This document shows, piece by piece, positions 43,777 through 55,870 of a stretch of 64,000 bases of DNA. Under the pieces are notes generated by a model, which saw nothing but the letters and a program-made list of their open reading frames with translations, was not told where the DNA came from and did no database searches. The stretch's first letter is position 1; each line of letters opens with the position of its first letter. The position numbers and the translations under genes are program-made. Origin of the DNA: Agarophyton chilense (Eukaryota > Rhodophyta > Florideophyceae > Gracilariales > Gracilariaceae); assembly GCA_030374765.1 (NCBI GenBank), contig JARGXX010000022.1, positions 434,001 to 498,000 of the forward strand, read 5' to 3'.

Positions 43777-46700
43777 CGTGTATTTAACTCAACGAAAAGA
43801 GAAAAGTGGTGTGTAAAAAAGGTACGGTAATAAGCTAAAGATTGGGCAGTGCCGAAGCTTGTTGTTTTCTCTGTTTTCTCTCCTTTTACTCAATCTTTTT
43901 CCTTTCCCTCTGCTTGTATAGACTACCTGCAACTGTTTCTCATCCGTTCGCTGCTCTTTGCGATTTTTCCCCGATTTTAGATAGGATTAAACCTTCACCT
44001 TTTATCCTTTATACACCGAATAGTAATAAATCTTATTCATTTCCTTCGGTGAAACGACATTCCTTCGTTTTTGACCGTTCTTTCTTCGTCTCTTTTGTCA
44101 GCATGGTCAACCATTCAAGCTCAAGATCTATGAGATTTGTATTCTCCCTAGTTGGTTTATTGCTGCCAACATGAACTCTTGCTCATGATATTACTCTTGA
44201 AAGATTCCAACAACTCTACTCTTGTACGGTGTGACCACCAAGTACTTCACTCGATAGTTTTAAGAATATTTATCTTGTGGCACGCCACAACGTAGACATT
44301 TAACTCCAGTAGCTTCTTCGCTTCCTGGTACAATAAAGAGTGCTTGGGTCCGCGTGAAAAAGACAGTGGCCAACCAACAAATTACTACCATCTTAGTGTT
44401 CTCTTGGAATCTTAAAGTCGCTATGGACTTAGACGTACCTATAGCCTCTGTTCTAATCTCATTTGAGCTATAGCTCTTGTTCCGACAATAACCTACCCTT
44501 TGCGATGTTTACCGTTTATTAATTGTTTGTGTTGTGGGTCTTCTTTTTGTTTTGTTGTTCTTCTGTGAAGTGCACAAGGGTTGTCCAGCCGATCTCTTCT
44601 ATCTTAACTACCGCAGTATCTGTAATAATACCCCGTGTCTCTACGCATCGTTATTCTCCTCAGGCTTCCCTGATCAACTCCTTTCACACATCATTTTTAA
44701 AGGAAAGTCGCTAGCAAGGCGACGCTCGCTTCTCGCTGTGTTTTATGTGAACATCCACCCACTATCTAGTACGCTACAGTCTCTCATTGAGAACTTCACT
44801 CTTGTTGAAAGTTCGAAAGCCCAACGACGAGTTCGTCTTTTAGACAGCTTCGATGCTTTTCAATACGTGATTGATGGCGTTCTGTAACGCATCTCGATGG
44901 ATTTCAGCCACAAAACCGATGCTAGTGCATGTATCATTGGGATTGAAATCAATGAAAAGCATATCGGAAGAGGTGTGAAGGGTGCAGGAAGTGTAAAGAG
45001 AGAAGAAGTAGGCAAGCGCGCACATAAACAGTAATTCGATATTCTAACGAACTGTATTAGGGAATCACATATTTTTTCATTGCTTCGTTCGCTTACTCAT
45101 GTTCGTACAGATGAGATCAACTTCAAAGAACAAGATACTGGGGTCATTGAAATCGTTCAATCCATCGCAATAAGGTAAGGGTATGTATATAAGGTGCATC
45201 ACTTCTTGTTAGTGTGGAGACGGATGAAGCGCAAGGACTGAATTGAGACTGGGCGGTCCCAGTGAAAGATTCTTAAACTACCAACACGATTTCTTTCAAT
45301 CATAAAGATACGTCTTTGCCGATATTCTACAATGTGAGATGTGGTTGTAGACTTCCAAAACAACGATCCACTTCCCATTTCAGCGAGAGGGACAACACCA
45401 AGCGCTGTGATAGAATTAGGAGCTCTATGGCAGCCCGATACGGAATGTGGAAGGATTGGAAGGATTAAAAACTGTGGGAAGACTTCATCGACTGGTATTA
45501 TCTACAGAAAAAGTGCGGTCCTAAGAAAGACCTGCCGTTATCCAAGGTTTTGTGCTGTGACGTGATGGGTAAAGGGTCCCGAAAACTCACAAATTCAACT
45601 ACCACAGATAAGGTCAGTCCTGCCATTGTATTTACGTCTAATACTCGTCTCATAGAGAACGAAATCTCGCACGGCGGTAAAGGTCATCATCCCCATGATA
45701 TCTAACAGGACTGTCATGTATCTGAAGCAGTAAAGAATGTGAGTGAGAGACTGATCGAGACAACAGAAGTAGGAGACATGGCACAGAAAAACGTGGAAAG
45801 AGTTGGACAGAAAGACGTTGAAGAAGTGGAAGGAACAGAAAATGAAATGCACGGCGTAGGCAGCGTAAATGTAGGCCTGGTCACAATATGGAGACATGAA
45901 GGTACTTATGATTCCAGCTCGAATATGGAAACGATAAACACTTACGAGACTTGTGCAGGTAGTTTACAACTTCCCCCCGACTCTACACTACTCGTGATCA
46001 GCTTCAAAACAAACACAGTGTCACATTACACCCAACACACCAAAGTATTGGCCTCAGATGTGGGAGATTGGTAAGAAAAATGAGAAGGGAAGAAATGAAG
46101 CTGGAAGCGAGGACAAAACGTTGAGTTTCATCCATCGTTTACTGTTTTTAGACAAGAAGGAGTACGTACAGTTCGATTTATTTTGAATGGGGGAAATCGA
46201 GGCAGAGAGGAAAGTCTTTAAAGGTTTTGAAAATGAAAAGAAGCTGGAGCGCAACAGATAGGATGGAGACATAGGTATTAATAACTAACGTGATGGCGTT
46301 GAATACGACAACATTATATCGATACAATCTTCAAAGCAGTGGAGATTTCATACTTTCAGAGCATTTCCTTGGACACTCCTTGACACGATGTTATGAAAAA
46401 AGATAAGTACATTTTTGACTCTGTAAGTCATCACATATACAATAGATCTTCTATCCATATCGAGGATAAACAGAAAGAGAATAGAAAAAATGGTGTAGCT
46501 GAAGATTGCAGGGCTCTCCATAAAAGATTACTTAATTGCGAAAAGTACAATTCTAATTCCTTCCCCGATCGTTATTACTTTTCTCGGACCGTCAAGACTC
46601 TCAGTTTTACAGCAAATGGGGGGGTAGTTACTACGTCGAAGATTCAACTGGCACAAGACACAACCATAGAACTGCAGAAAGCTGCAGTGCTAAGCGCCAT

Positions 46701-47461
46701 GCGCCTAAAATGTAGTCAGAAGCTCCTAACAAGAAGAATATCTTATAGATATTCTTCAGAAATATGCTCCGGTATCGGGAAGACAGATGCAAGAAAGAGA
46801 TCAACCCGTTGGCAGCAAAACAGAAACTTGGATATGCCGTGTCGATTAGTCATCCGACAGACCTGGAGGGGATAAGAGTATATAGAGCACTCATCAAGTT
46901 AAATGAGCTGGGCAATGGGAACAAGGTCTGTTTTAGCTGTGATCGAACTGGGCGAATCCCTAGCAAACATACTTAAGGCCAATGCATGGTCGCCGTAGTG
47001 CATGTGTAGGGCTGGTGGTCGAATCGTACCACGCGTGTAAGGCGAATGTCGATTGCCACTGGATACACTGAAATTGATTAAAAGTTTTGTAATGCACCCG
47101 TAGGGAGTCTGGTGTTCAAGTGCAAGGCGGTGATGCAGTGCAGCACCCGTGGAGTACAAGTGCCGGATCATCTCCCGCTCGCCATGGTGGCGGTCAGCCC
47201 GCGTAGGCCAAGCTCAATATTCAAAATCTTCGCACCGAAGGCTTCGCATGAGCAGGGACAGGGCTGAAGTGAAAAAAGGTCGACCTCGTGTCACGCAGCC
47301 GAAGTATGGAGTGTGCTCCACTGTTTAGAGCTGCGAACTGAAATCTTCGGGAGGCTTGAACGACAGTGCTGCGCATCTCCTTTCAAAGAAACCAATCATG
47401 CGAGCTGCGCTGTTACTTGTCTGTGAGAGTTTGGGTGGCAGGCGTTGGCGGATGGCGATGG
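43777..47461. other. Repeat-derived or unassigned stretch
   Basis: 43777-44200 is pyrimidine-rich and probably holds the 5' LTR of the copia fossil. Beyond it, open frames of 60-160 codons occur on both strands (for example plus 46393-46875 and minus 45897-45595, the latter Phe-rich and hydrophobic). None matches a family I recognise. Some may be worn transposon coding sequence. No host gene is supported. Confidence 0.3.
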
Positions 47462-47910
47462 GTGTAACGCAATGACGGGTTAAATCAGCGTACGAGTCTC
47501 GACCGGTGGTAGCGTGGTAGAGCGGGTCCTAAGGTTCGAATCCTTGACGGCGGCAATCTCAGAGTACTTGGTGCAATGGGCTGGCGTTTACTGCGTAGTC
47601 CTACAGGTTGGTGCTACGGAAACGATGGCTTGAAGACCAAAGGGTGGAACTAATATACCAAAGGGGGTCATTTAGTATCCTAACGGTGCCTACCATACTC
47701 TAAGAGAGAAGCATCTCTCGAGCAAAGTGAATAGTACTGGCGAGGCGCTGAGATCTCCCTGGCACTGTAGCGTTAATCTATTACACTAATTAAATTAAGT
47801 TAATAATCTACATGAGTCCACCTGAGGTCGACACGTACAAGTGTCAGCTGCAAGATCCTTCAGGGCTCGGCGGCTTACAGGGCTCAACCCGTATAATTGC
47901 TCCTTCAAGT
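47462..47910 (+). repeat. SINE-like interspersed repeat, copy B
   Basis: Full-length match to 408-851. The A-box-like TGGTAGAGCGG is at 47515-47525 and the B-box GGTTCGAATCC, a perfect consensus, at 47533-47543. The body ends in TTGCTCCTTCA, as in copy A. The compressed A-B spacing of 7 bases is shared, so it belongs to the family and is not a defect of one copy. Confidence 0.7.
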
Positions 47911-48419
47911 ATCTCCCTCCATAGGATTCGACCCTCACGGCGAAGTCCAGATGGTTTCATAACTGCTCCATGGGACGTGGCTCTAACTGAACCTATTGGT
48001 GAACCTCCGATCTTGCCTTCGGGGTCGGAACGTCTTGATCCTCAGCATCCTAATGGCCTGCACACGAGCGGTGCTGTACCCGACATGTCAGCGTCTTATG
48101 ACCATCCCGGTGGTTAGTTGTTTTCGTTACCAGTGGGCGCGACGGGGCATCGCATCGCCACCATCCTCGCGGATACCAGTGCGTAAGAGCTGACCCTTGG
48201 CGCCAGATTGGCAAGTAGTTCACCTAAGGTGCTGTACGCGCACCGGGGGGGGGGAGGTTCTTTGCCGCTCTTTCTATCCTTCGCTACTCTTTTGGCGGCC
48301 CTACGCGAATCGTCCGCCGTGAACCACGGCGCGCGCTTCGTCCATTCAAGGTCACGTCAGTCATCCTGCCCGATTAGGTTTCATCTTTCCTTCTTCCCTT
48401 CGCGGTATTCCTCCATTGG
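47911..48419. other. Unassigned stretch with poly-G run
   Basis: No gene recognised. A G run lies at about 48245-48255. The right end leads into the gypsy fragment. Confidence 0.3.
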
Positions 48420-49859
48420 TCGTGCGCGATGCCGCGATCGCCTTATAAGCCCGTCAGATATGCCATTCTTCCTACGGACTATGTCGCTTCCGTTGGTTTT
48501 GATATCCATTTCGCGGCGTACCAACCTGTGGGCAGCGGCACCATGGCTTCGAACAACCAAGCAGGGAGCTACTCTGGATACCAAGTAGCTTAAGAGCGGC
48601 CTGGGGACCGCTATGGCCATACCATCGGTTGAGATCCGCGGGCAGTGCATCATGCCATTCTGCCGTCCCGTTGGTATTACTGCCTCGGTGGACATTGCCA
48701 CAGTCCTAAGGAAAGCTTAAACCTGGGCATTTCGCTCGGTGCGCTACGTCGTGGTTTTCCAACAGGTTCAGGATCTAAAGACCGCCATGGTCAATCGTCT
48801 GCAGCAGAATGCGCAGGCGATGTCCCAGAGGGTTACTGCCGACTTGGATGCCCGGTATGGTCTCCATTTGAGTGACCGGGAGGTTTCCGATGGTGACAAT
48901 AGCTCCTCAGGAGAATCCCTGCCAAAGAAGCGTGCTCGGCTCGCTGGGGTCGGTTTGGGTGGTCCAGTTGGCTCCTCGGGTGACCCTAATTCATGTTTCG
49001 CTCCTGCAGGTTCCAATGGGTACGACGGAGTTACTCCTGCGCCGCCCCAGTGAGATTTGTTGGTATTTGAAGCGCTTCCGCGAACCTTGAGGTCATACCG
49101 AGGGCTGTTAGGCCTCTGTTGGTTGTCAAATAAATTGACGATTGTGCTTTCCCAAGGTCGTTCTTGTATCTCCAAATGTGCGTACCCCGGAACGGCGTGC
49201 TATCTTGGGGGCGTCCCGGGTCTTCCTCAGGTATCTCCGAAGGACTGGCTTTGGTCTCTGATGCGGGAGCTACGACGAACCGTCGTGCTGCGGCCAACCG
49301 TCGTGTCCGGAGGCGTTTTGAGAGGCTTCTTGGGAGGCGTTTTGGAATTATTCATACCAATGGTTGCCCCCTCGTGAAGGCCTCGCTCCGAGTTGCTGTT
49401 TCTGCGCCAATTGGTTTCCCCCTCCTGAAGGCTGCGCTCCGAGTGGCTGATTCTGCGCCAATAGCGTGCGATAAAACTACCCGGAATGGTTTTAGGCTTT
49501 TGCCAAGTATCTTTTTCAGGTGTGTAGCCAAACCAACGGACGCGATAGCGCATGATTCTATCTTCTCCCATTCCGGCGGAGATGAAGCGCTCAATCACAT
49601 ATTCCAATTGGTGTTCATCCTCCGGAAGGAAAGTGTGGTCCAGAGGGCCGAATCCATCGCAGTCGGTTGCGAACGATGTATCATAGTAGTGGGCCTTGAC
49701 CATCGTGTCTGTGGGGCTAGTCGAGTCCTCGGGAACTGCCTTACGGGGTATGGAGACTTGAGTATCGACCTGAGGTCGTGGTTCTTCCGTTGGGCCAGGG
49801 GGCTGGGACGTTCGCGGTCCGGAGGAACTGGGGGCTCGTGTCACGCGGTCAATAGACAC
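48420..49859 (-). mobile_element. Fragment of a chromodomain Ty3/gypsy element (fossil)
   Basis: The minus strand 49859-49227 ends an integrase with a chromodomain: EYVIERFISAGMGEDRIMRY, then RVRWFGYTPEKDTWQ. Converging on it, the plus strand 48739-49053 is protein-like, with VNRLQQNAQAMSQRVTADLD and a basic PKKRARL motif, preceded by further protein-like sequence from about 48440. This repeats the layout of the large gypsy element at 53.1 kb, though the proteins are not alike in detail. No LTRs or rest of pol were found. It is broken and incomplete. Confidence 0.65.
49227..49859 (-). pseudogene. Chromodomain-bearing integrase tail of the gypsy fragment
   Basis: An open stretch of 210 codons: a Pro/Ser-rich linker, then a chromodomain (about residues 86-135) with the aromatic pattern V-RWFGY and DTW, then a basic tail. 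Chromodomains steer chromovirus integration to marked histones. The upstream integrase core is missing. Confidence 0.75.
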
Positions 49860-50088
49860 AGTGTCCTGTAGGCCGTCAATGAGTAAAGTGATGGTGTGAA
49901 GTTTTGGAAGGACTGTGGACGGACTCGTGGCGTTGAAGATTTCGATAAATGAAACACCTATACATGTTTTGAATCTTGCTGGATAGGAATCTGTCTGCCA
50001 CTGCTATGATTAATTATGTCTCGATAACATGTTGATGCCCGAATCAGCCTCAGGGCGAATTGGTCAAAACTTCTTGTGGTACAGCTCT
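49860..50088. other. Spacer, nothing recognised
   Basis: Short stretch between the gypsy fragment and the next coding trace; nothing recognised. Confidence 0.3.
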
Positions 50089-50870
50089 CTAAGAAGGCGG
50101 CCTAAAAATCGCAAGTTTTCCGTTCAAAGCATTCCTGGTTCGCACAGCGTTCCTCCGAACACCTACTGTTTTGGATATCACACGGTCTATGATATTCAGA
50201 AGTGAACCATATTGCACATCAACAACTAAGTTCGGCGTTTTCTGTAAGCCGGAATTCGCATAATTACGTAGACGCTTCACACATAAGAACACTGCAGCCG
50301 CAGCAATTTCCCCTGTGTCGTTCTTCACCTACTTCGAAAATTTTCGGTTAAAATCCGTGTCTGTTATGTCTCTACTGGACTTAGAAATGGAATCAGCTAA
50401 TGATGATAGAAACTGAGCATCATTCCTTTTCTATCTCCAGTGTCTCTTGTGAGGGCTATTCTAATCTGACCAGAGTTCTGCGTAACTCTGGACAACATGA
50501 ATAGAATTGAAGCACACAACGCAGGACTGTAGTCCGCTCTAGATATTGACAGTTCAAATCCATTCGTCAAAACGTCCACAGTAGAAGGGCGTATAAGATC
50601 AGAAACTTCGTCCCTCGGAAATCCGGAGCTAATTCCTGTGCAACAATTACACCACGAACCATTAACTGCCCAGAAAAAACGGATAAGTACATTGTGTTTA
50701 GCGTCTATGCAAATCGTAGTAATTTCACTCTGGTAATCGTTTAACAGGGCGACCTGTGAGAAGCAAGCGTTTAGGTTGAGCTCTAGAAGGCTATTTTGTT
50801 GTATGGAGTGCCTACTCAGTGTGTTACGTATGACCTTATCCCAGCGGCACGACGGTGGCCATCTGTCGAA
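50089..50870 (-). pseudogene. Unrecognised decayed coding sequence
   Basis: The minus strand has about 157 open codons from about 50870 down to 50397 with normal-looking composition (for example ALLNDYQSEITTICIDAKHN, RPSTVDVLTNGFELSISRA) but no early ATG. Similar protein-like sequence continues to 50089 in another frame. I cannot assign it to a family. It lies on the same strand as the Harbinger remnant and could be part of an old element or a dead host gene. Confidence 0.4.
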
Positions 50871-51029
50871 TTAGGAGCTTTGTCTAATGAAGGTATGAAC
50901 AGTCAAAACAGATTTTCTGAATCTACCTTCCCACAGCATTCTCTTTACGCTTACAAATTACAATAAACAGTAAAGATTGGTACTTCACATCCAAAATAGT
51001 TGCCGACTTGACCTCTTTTCTCCATGCAG
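50871..51029. other. Spacer before the Harbinger remnant
   Basis: Nothing recognised. Confidence 0.3.
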
Positions 51030-51937
51030 GTCTTGAAAATCAGGAGCACTGCTGAAGCAATTAAAGAAGCGCAAGAGGAAAGAGACGCACGTAAAGTAAA
51101 CGATAAATATCGCTGCCCATCCACATTTGCTTCACATTCTTATAGTTGTACTCTACCGACGTCCTTAGCACAATCAAAGAATAATTATATGCCAATTGTT
51201 GATTGGTTGTAATCTTCCTTCCAATATGGCTTGTAAGAATAGCTGCAAAACAAATGCCGGATAGCCATAGATCTAATAATGTACCCCATCAATAATCAGA
51301 CTATTCTGCATCATACTCTTTTTTTTCATTTCCTCTCAAGAATGTGCGATTGTGCAATCTTCCAACTACAGGTCCAACGAGATGAAATATCCATCCACTG
51401 GGCGTAGATTCTGTGTGATTATTTATGAAATGCTTTACAATATGCAAAGAATAGCATGCTTTTTGGTTGTTTTCATCTTCATCATGTCGAGACATTCGAA
51501 TCATGGTACCATCAATGAATCTTAAACATATCTACAACGGAGAACCACCTTCTCGAAGCGTATATACATAAATTGGTGCTCGAGCTTTTAGAAAAATATG
51601 TTGTAAATCAATCACTAATATTTCTTTTGAGCTTACAAACCGTTCTACATCTTCCCAAAATATTTCGCTTAGACGGATGTATTGCATTCCAAAAAACACT
51701 TTCGTGTCAAACAACGCATGAGAAGATAAGTAACGTTTCAATACGATGAAAACTGCGGTAATGAAGTCGAAGTAGTAATGGTTATATACTGCATAATTCG
51801 AATACCAATTAATCGTGGCTACAATTTTTTCGATATTGTTTCCAGAGAACCTGAGATCACGTAGAAAATTCTCATCAAAACATAGATCTAGATTGAACTC
51901 ACTACGCTGTATAAAGTGAACTCTCAGTTTATAACAT
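51030..51937 (-). pseudogene. PIF/Harbinger-type (DDE_4) transposase remnant
   Basis: In order on the minus strand: LRFSGNNIEKIVATI (N-terminal helix like 'FRF..EEI..L'), DFITAVFIVLKRYLSSH followed by FFGMQYIRLSEIFWEDVE, then FIDGTMIRMSRHDEDENNQK (first catalytic Asp in FIDGT), HLVGPVVGRLHNRTFLRGN, YGYPAFVLQ (the second Asp position reads Tyr) and SLIVLRTSVEYNYKNVKQMW (the catalytic Glu in VE). Several frame changes separate these blocks, so the gene is dead. Its 5' side stops at the TIR element at 51938. No Harbinger ends or TTA/TAA duplication were found. Confidence 0.75.
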
Positions 51938-52807
51938 TTGTAGGACAACGCTTGAAGCGGAGACACCACGAAGATGTTCAGGATCTTCCTCTCTTGAGAG
52001 ACACGCCTCAGGCGGAGGAGACGCGTCCCAGAGGAGCACAAAAACAGAGCCATTCTGGAAAGGCATGACGAAGTCAAGGGTAAGACCGAGGCCAGTCCGG
52101 CGGGATACACCTAGAGTGTTTCGGTGAGCACGGCACAGTCCGGGGTGTGACCAATCCTAGGCGGAGCGGTATCACGGCGATTGTCGGAAAAGGAGCGAGA
52201 AAACACTCGTATGAGGGGGACGAGCGGGGTGAGTGAGGCGGCCACTTACGACAGCCAAAAAGGAGAACAAGAGGAAAACGGGGGCGAAACCCTATACAGA
52301 GGCGTGACTACGACAAGTGTCGGCAATTAAATATGAACCCACGGTGGTGGTAGCACTCTGGTCGACAGAGGGCTGGATGAACTAACGTGCAATGGGCGCT
52401 CACGCGGTATGCGGTGAAGACGCGCCGAAGGCGAAAAGTTCAGAGCCAAGACTCCCTCCTTGGGATCTCCCCAGAGGGTGTTTACTGGGGAGCAGTGCTC
52501 AACCTCCTAAGTAGTGTGGCGCGCGCCCGAAAAAAAGACACTAAATAGCCATAGCGTAACTAAATAAATACTTAAAAATACTAAATAATACTAACCATTA
52601 GGTAGAATCTGGGCCACGTGTGGCACGCCTCGCACTCGAGCGTCGGCATCTGTGCAGTCTACGTGTTCCACCAGTGTGCACTTCCGGTCCTAACCGGCCG
52701 TCGGCACGCATTAGCGGTATAGCTTGTCATAGACCAAGCTAGTCCTCAAGCGAGCGAAATCTCCAAGTCCTGGGAAGAAACCCCCCTTGAAGGGCATTTC
52801 CCTTCAA
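51938..52807 (-). mobile_element. Non-autonomous TIR element, copy 2 (inverted)
   Basis: 870 bases, reverse orientation, matching 38895-39781 throughout, with the same TIRs (TTGTAGGACAACGC at 51938; CCCTTCAA ending at 52807) and subterminal hairpins. The main length difference is a GC-rich stretch (GGGGCCGCGCGCC region) present only in copy 1. It abuts the Harbinger remnant, probably inserted into or beside it. Confidence 0.7.
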
Positions 52808-53075
52808 AATATTAATACCAATAGGCGGCATACAATCGTTTCTATAGCGCTATTAAGAGTGTAAATTGAAAATGATTAATATGAACAAATATAAAATTAC
52901 CAAGAAGTTTACGGAGATGGTAAAAATTGGTCAAAATACAGTATTATAGAGAGATGTCTCGTCACAAACCACTGATAATGGACGTGAATGAAAACGTGTT
53001 TTATGTTTATTGTGGTGTTATGGAACCTTCATCGCTACGCTCATGCTGGCGCCTTGCTGTAAATAAATCCATATA
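52808..53075. other. AT-rich stretch before the gypsy element
   Basis: No gene is seen. Its right end forms one arm of an imperfect inverted repeat (GCTGGC at 53045-53050 and AATAAATCCAT at 53062-53072) whose other arm lies beyond the gypsy element. Confidence 0.4.
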
Positions 53076-53080
53076 GTAAT

Positions 53081-53747
53081 TGTAGTATCCGCTCTAACGG
53101 AGAGAGCAGACACCTGCGAAAGCGTTCGCACTGCCATTGGGTCGCTTGCGGCGAAGTAAAAGGGGTGGTAGAGCTACAACACCAGCGAGCTGGAAGTGGG
53201 ATGTAAGGCCACTACTCGCCAGCGAGGGTGAACAGTGCAACGGTAAAACGTTGAGGGAACGTAAGTACGAGACGGCTCGTGAAGTGGTTGGGGGCTGACT
53301 ATCTATTATGGCTCGTCCGGATCTCCGGTTAAGGAATCCTAAGCGAGGAACAGAATAGTCATGATGCCCATGTTGTCTCCTTTACTTGGATTCGGCGCTC
53401 ACCTCTGGTGCACTATATACTGTGTGCCAGGGTGAGTGCCCAAATAAATATATAAATAATACCCAGTGATCAGCCACTTAGCCAAACCACTGTATGGGTA
53501 TGGTCCCTAATGGACGTCTAGCTACAAAGGGTAGTAAAACCAGCCACGTGGATTGACACTACATGCGCCGTTGCAAGCCACTTCACTCGTGATGCCACGT
53601 GTTCCACTAATGTACCCTGCCTCCTGGCGTTCTACGCGGTGTGCCGTTTCATATCCCAAGTTTGATGACATCACTCACTTATGAGTTCCAACCGCGACTT
53701 CGCGAAAAATCATCCTATCGGATTCCCCGACATAGTAGAATACTACA
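53081..53747 (-). repeat. Gypsy element 3' LTR
   Basis: 667 bases, paired with 63059-63725. It is the 3' LTR relative to pol and also lies immediately upstream of the antisense reading frame. Confidence 0.93.
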
Positions 53748-53771
53748 TACCCCCCTCGTTAAGCGCCAACC

Positions 53772-55646
53772 ATGAGGGACGCAAGAAGCGTTTATACGCA
53801 GTCGGACCCGTGTTCCGGGTACTCATCGTCATCACGAATTCCTCGCCGCACGACCAACTCTTACAGTTTTCAACAGCATTCTGTTCCTCACTGCTCTTCA
53901 GCTCGATCTCTCGCGATGGATCCGAACGTCGGGTCCAACCTGTTTAAGCCCTCCTCTGAGGATATGCCTTTTGGGGCTCCGTCAAAAACTGCTGGTTCTG
54001 CGTCGCAGCCTACTGCTCAACTCGTTCCATACCGTTCGTTCCCCACCCCGTACACCGGATTCCGGTCGGTACCGTTACCTCAGCCAACCGTGGCTCCCAT
54101 GCCGAACGCGGCTTACGTCGCCTCTGCAGGTGTGATTCGAGCTCCTTCTCGTCGTGCTCAGCGGAGCTACCCGCACCCTGCGGATTTCTATAGACGAGAT
54201 CCTCTCGACAACGTTGAACTTTTCGCGCAAGCGCCCTGGTTTGATCCAGTTGCTATCCACGATGACGCGTTTATACAACAGTATGTACACGGTGGGTACT
54301 TCTCTGACGGTATTCCGGAACACGCGATTTTTAGCAACGACTGGGCGAGCTATATGGATTTGCCAGACATTGCAATTGTGCGATATTCAACGGAAACCTT
54401 GTCCGAAGCCCGTACGCGGTTCACCAAGCTGATTTACCAGCGTATTCACCGATTCATCAGTACGGTTCTCCTCCCGCAGGACTGGGAACTAGATACCTGG
54501 AAAGCCCGTACCGACGGTGAAGGCTACTCGTATATCGAGACACTCGTTGAAGTCGATGTTAGCGGTTGGCGCAGTGTGCGCGGTGTGCGTGATGCAGCTG
54601 TCTGCTTTCAGCAACCTCTTCTTCGTGCGGAGTTCCGCTTCCTTTGAAAGCGTGACATTCCCTATTGGGATTATCTCCGTTGGGAACGTCGTACTCCATC
54701 ACGTTTGGGCTATTTGGTGCCGTATCAAATGATCGAGATTGACTGCATCCGGCGGAACGCGCGCTTCGGGCGCTACATCGGTATTCCGGAGCATTGGACG
54801 GCGATCGAGAGTCCTCGTGGTTGCCCTGTGGAGCTCCCACCGGCGATCTCCTACATCGGGTCCGCGTTGGTTAACGACCCGTTCTCGGGATATTGGACGG
54901 TGGTTTATACCAAGTTTATCGGCAAGATGGCCGTCTTCTTTCTGTGGGATGCTTATTATACCTTTAGAGTTTGGTTTATGTCGCCTACAGCGCGAAAGTA
55001 TGCGAGAGAACTCGATCTTTTTCTTGTCCTGGGATCCCGTGCGAACCATGCCGACTTCCTCCATCTTTTGAATGTAATCGACGGTGTCGACTGGTCTGAA
55101 GTGCCCGCTGATCAATCCGCTCGCGGAACCCGTGCAAGACACTACGACCATTCTCCTGGACGAACAGCAAGTGCTGGAAATTTCGTTTGGTACGACCCCT
55201 GGACGCGCCAGTTGATCACCTCCGAGCAGGCTCGCTTTCTTCGGGAGAACCCGCCTGAGATGCCACCGAACAAGCTTACTGGATACGTGTACGGTGCTAC
55301 TCCATCCGAGAACGGAGAGGAACTGTATGACGAAGCGCCAGGAGCTGAGGCTGAACTCGGTTACGAGGACGAGCCAGAGCTGGCAGGCGTATCGACTTCC
55401 ATCGATCAATCCGCAGCGGCGGGAGTTGCTCAAGAGTACTCTCATGGGTTTACCCAACAACCGAGTGCAGTGCCGGTCGAAGATCCAGGCTTGGATCCAC
55501 TGAGGCAGTTCCTCTTAGATGCGGGCTTTCCCGTGGACCAAGTTGAGGGTGGTCGCGCACAGCTTCTTGCGAACCTGCGTCCTCGCACGTCTCTTTCAGG
55601 ATCCAAGAAAAGACTCCTAGTCAACACCCTTGCGATGGTATCTTGA
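53772..55646 (+). pseudogene. Antisense reading frame of the gypsy element, unknown function
   Basis: It lies on the strand opposite gag-pol, starting just inside the 3' LTR (ATG at 53772, or at 53916 giving MDPNVGSNLFKPSS) and ending 225 bases from the chromodomain stop. About 600 codons' worth of protein-like sequence is present, with at least one break. The head (about 100 residues) is Pro/Ser/Ala-rich. The middle is compact-looking (HPADFYRRDPLDNVELFAQA, YQRIHRFISTVLLPQDWELD). The tail is acidic. One hydrophobic patch (AVFFLWDAYYTFRVWFM) is weak for a membrane helix, and no signal peptide is clear, so an env protein is not supported. Some plant gypsy elements (Grande-type) also carry antisense frames at this site; homology is not claimed. 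Confidence 0.7.
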
Positions 55647-55870
55647 TACCAATAAAACTCCGGTGACTTCGTGTCTTCACGTTCCCTTCTTATCTTCTAG
55701 TCTTCATCTCTTCTCGCTTCTCGAGTTATTAACTTCTTCTTCTCGCTTCTCGAGTTTGTCCTAGGTGATAATCAGTAAATGTCCTTTGCTTGCGTGTCTT
55801 CACGTTTCCTCTTCATGACTTCTTGTATTCTTCTCGCCTTTCGAGTTTTTACTACCTTGGTAGCCCACAC

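Noticed and set aside
38895-52807. A single 13.9-kb DNA transposon or Polinton-like element with ~880-base terminal inverted repeats
   Set aside because: Copia RNase H sequence lies on both sides of the left repeat, and the enclosed DNA is a mosaic of copia, SINE-like, gypsy and Harbinger pieces. The two repeats are better read as separate insertions of one small element.
53772-55646. Envelope gene of an errantivirus-like element
   Set aside because: The frame is on the strand opposite pol, has no clear signal peptide and only a weak hydrophobic patch. Splicing from the element's own promoter could not express it.
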